A stretch of 47,459 nt of DNA from Candidatus Parvarchaeota archaeon (GTDB taxonomy: Archaea > Nanobdellota > Nanobdellia > JAFCGN01), in assembly GCA_017609105.1 (NCBI GenBank), contig JAFCEQ010000003.1, positions 1-47,459 on the forward strand. Reading direction: 5' to 3'. Below the pieces are notes generated by a model. That model saw only the letters and a list, made by a program, of their open reading frames with translations. It was not told where the DNA came from and ran no database searches. Of this stretch, positions 47,142-47,459 are shown in pieces. The position numbers and the translations under genes were made by a program. Every line of letters starts with the position of its first letter. Positions within the stretch are counted from its first letter, which is position 1.

Positions 47142-47459
47142 AACTCCAGTTTATCCTGCTGGAGGTCACCGCTATCTGGTTGGGGATTAGACATGCAAGG
47201 CAAAAGGGTCGGGCTTGCCTGACTTCTTGCCGAACGGCTCAGTAACACGTAGACAACCTGCCCTATGGTAAGGGATAACCTCGGGAAACTGAGGATAATA
47301 CCTTATAGAGAGGAGAGTCTGGAATGTTCTCCTTTCAAAAGATTTTTTATCGCCATAGGATGGGTCTGCGGCAGATTAGGCTGTTGGTGGTGTAACGGAC
47401 CACCAAACCTATGATCTGTACGGGCTCTGAGAGGAGTGGCCCGGAGAAGGGCACTGAGA
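47142..47459 (+). rRNA. 16S rRNA, 5' partial (runs off right edge)
   Basis: ACTCCAGTTTATCCTGCTGGAGGTCAC...ACGGCTCAGTAACACGT...TACGGGCTCTGAGAGGAGTGGCCCGGAGA. Confidence 0.95.

Noticed and set aside
1-47459. CRISPR arrays, insertion sequences, integrases, defence islands
   Set aside because: No regularly spaced repeats, transposase or recombinase motifs were found on either strand.

Overview
AT-rich archaeal chromosomal window. The gene content points to a DPANN-like lineage (Woesearchaeota/Pacearchaeota style), but that placement is inference. Core genes include PCNA, TFS, Rpo11/RpoL, Nop5-fibrillarin, thermosome, ThrRS, LeuRS, RIO1 and a KH (Dim2/Pno1-like) protein, Topo VI B/A, a DRG GTPase, AMP phosphorylase, four tRNA genes and the 5' end of a 16S rRNA running off the right edge. 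The main accessory region (~11.2-22.2 kb) is a type IV pilus/Tad-like locus: a secretion ATPase, two TadC/GspF-type platform proteins (one with an extracytoplasmic tail) and at least five proteins with pilin-like N-termini, the last a 1042-aa duplicated beta-rich protein. Translation-related oddities are: two genes whose only plausible start is AUA, 5-6 nt after a GGTGA Shine-Dalgarno; an intron-containing tRNA-Ile(UAU); a tRNA-Leu with an A34 (AAG) anticodon; an eL41 gene missed by the ORF track; and a folded multi-helix RNA just upstream of a divergent 16S 5' end. A ~2-kb segment with two coiled-coil genes is flanked by a 23-nt direct repeat, one copy of which is the 3' end of the Topo VI A gene. 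All family calls come from reading motifs; no searches were run.
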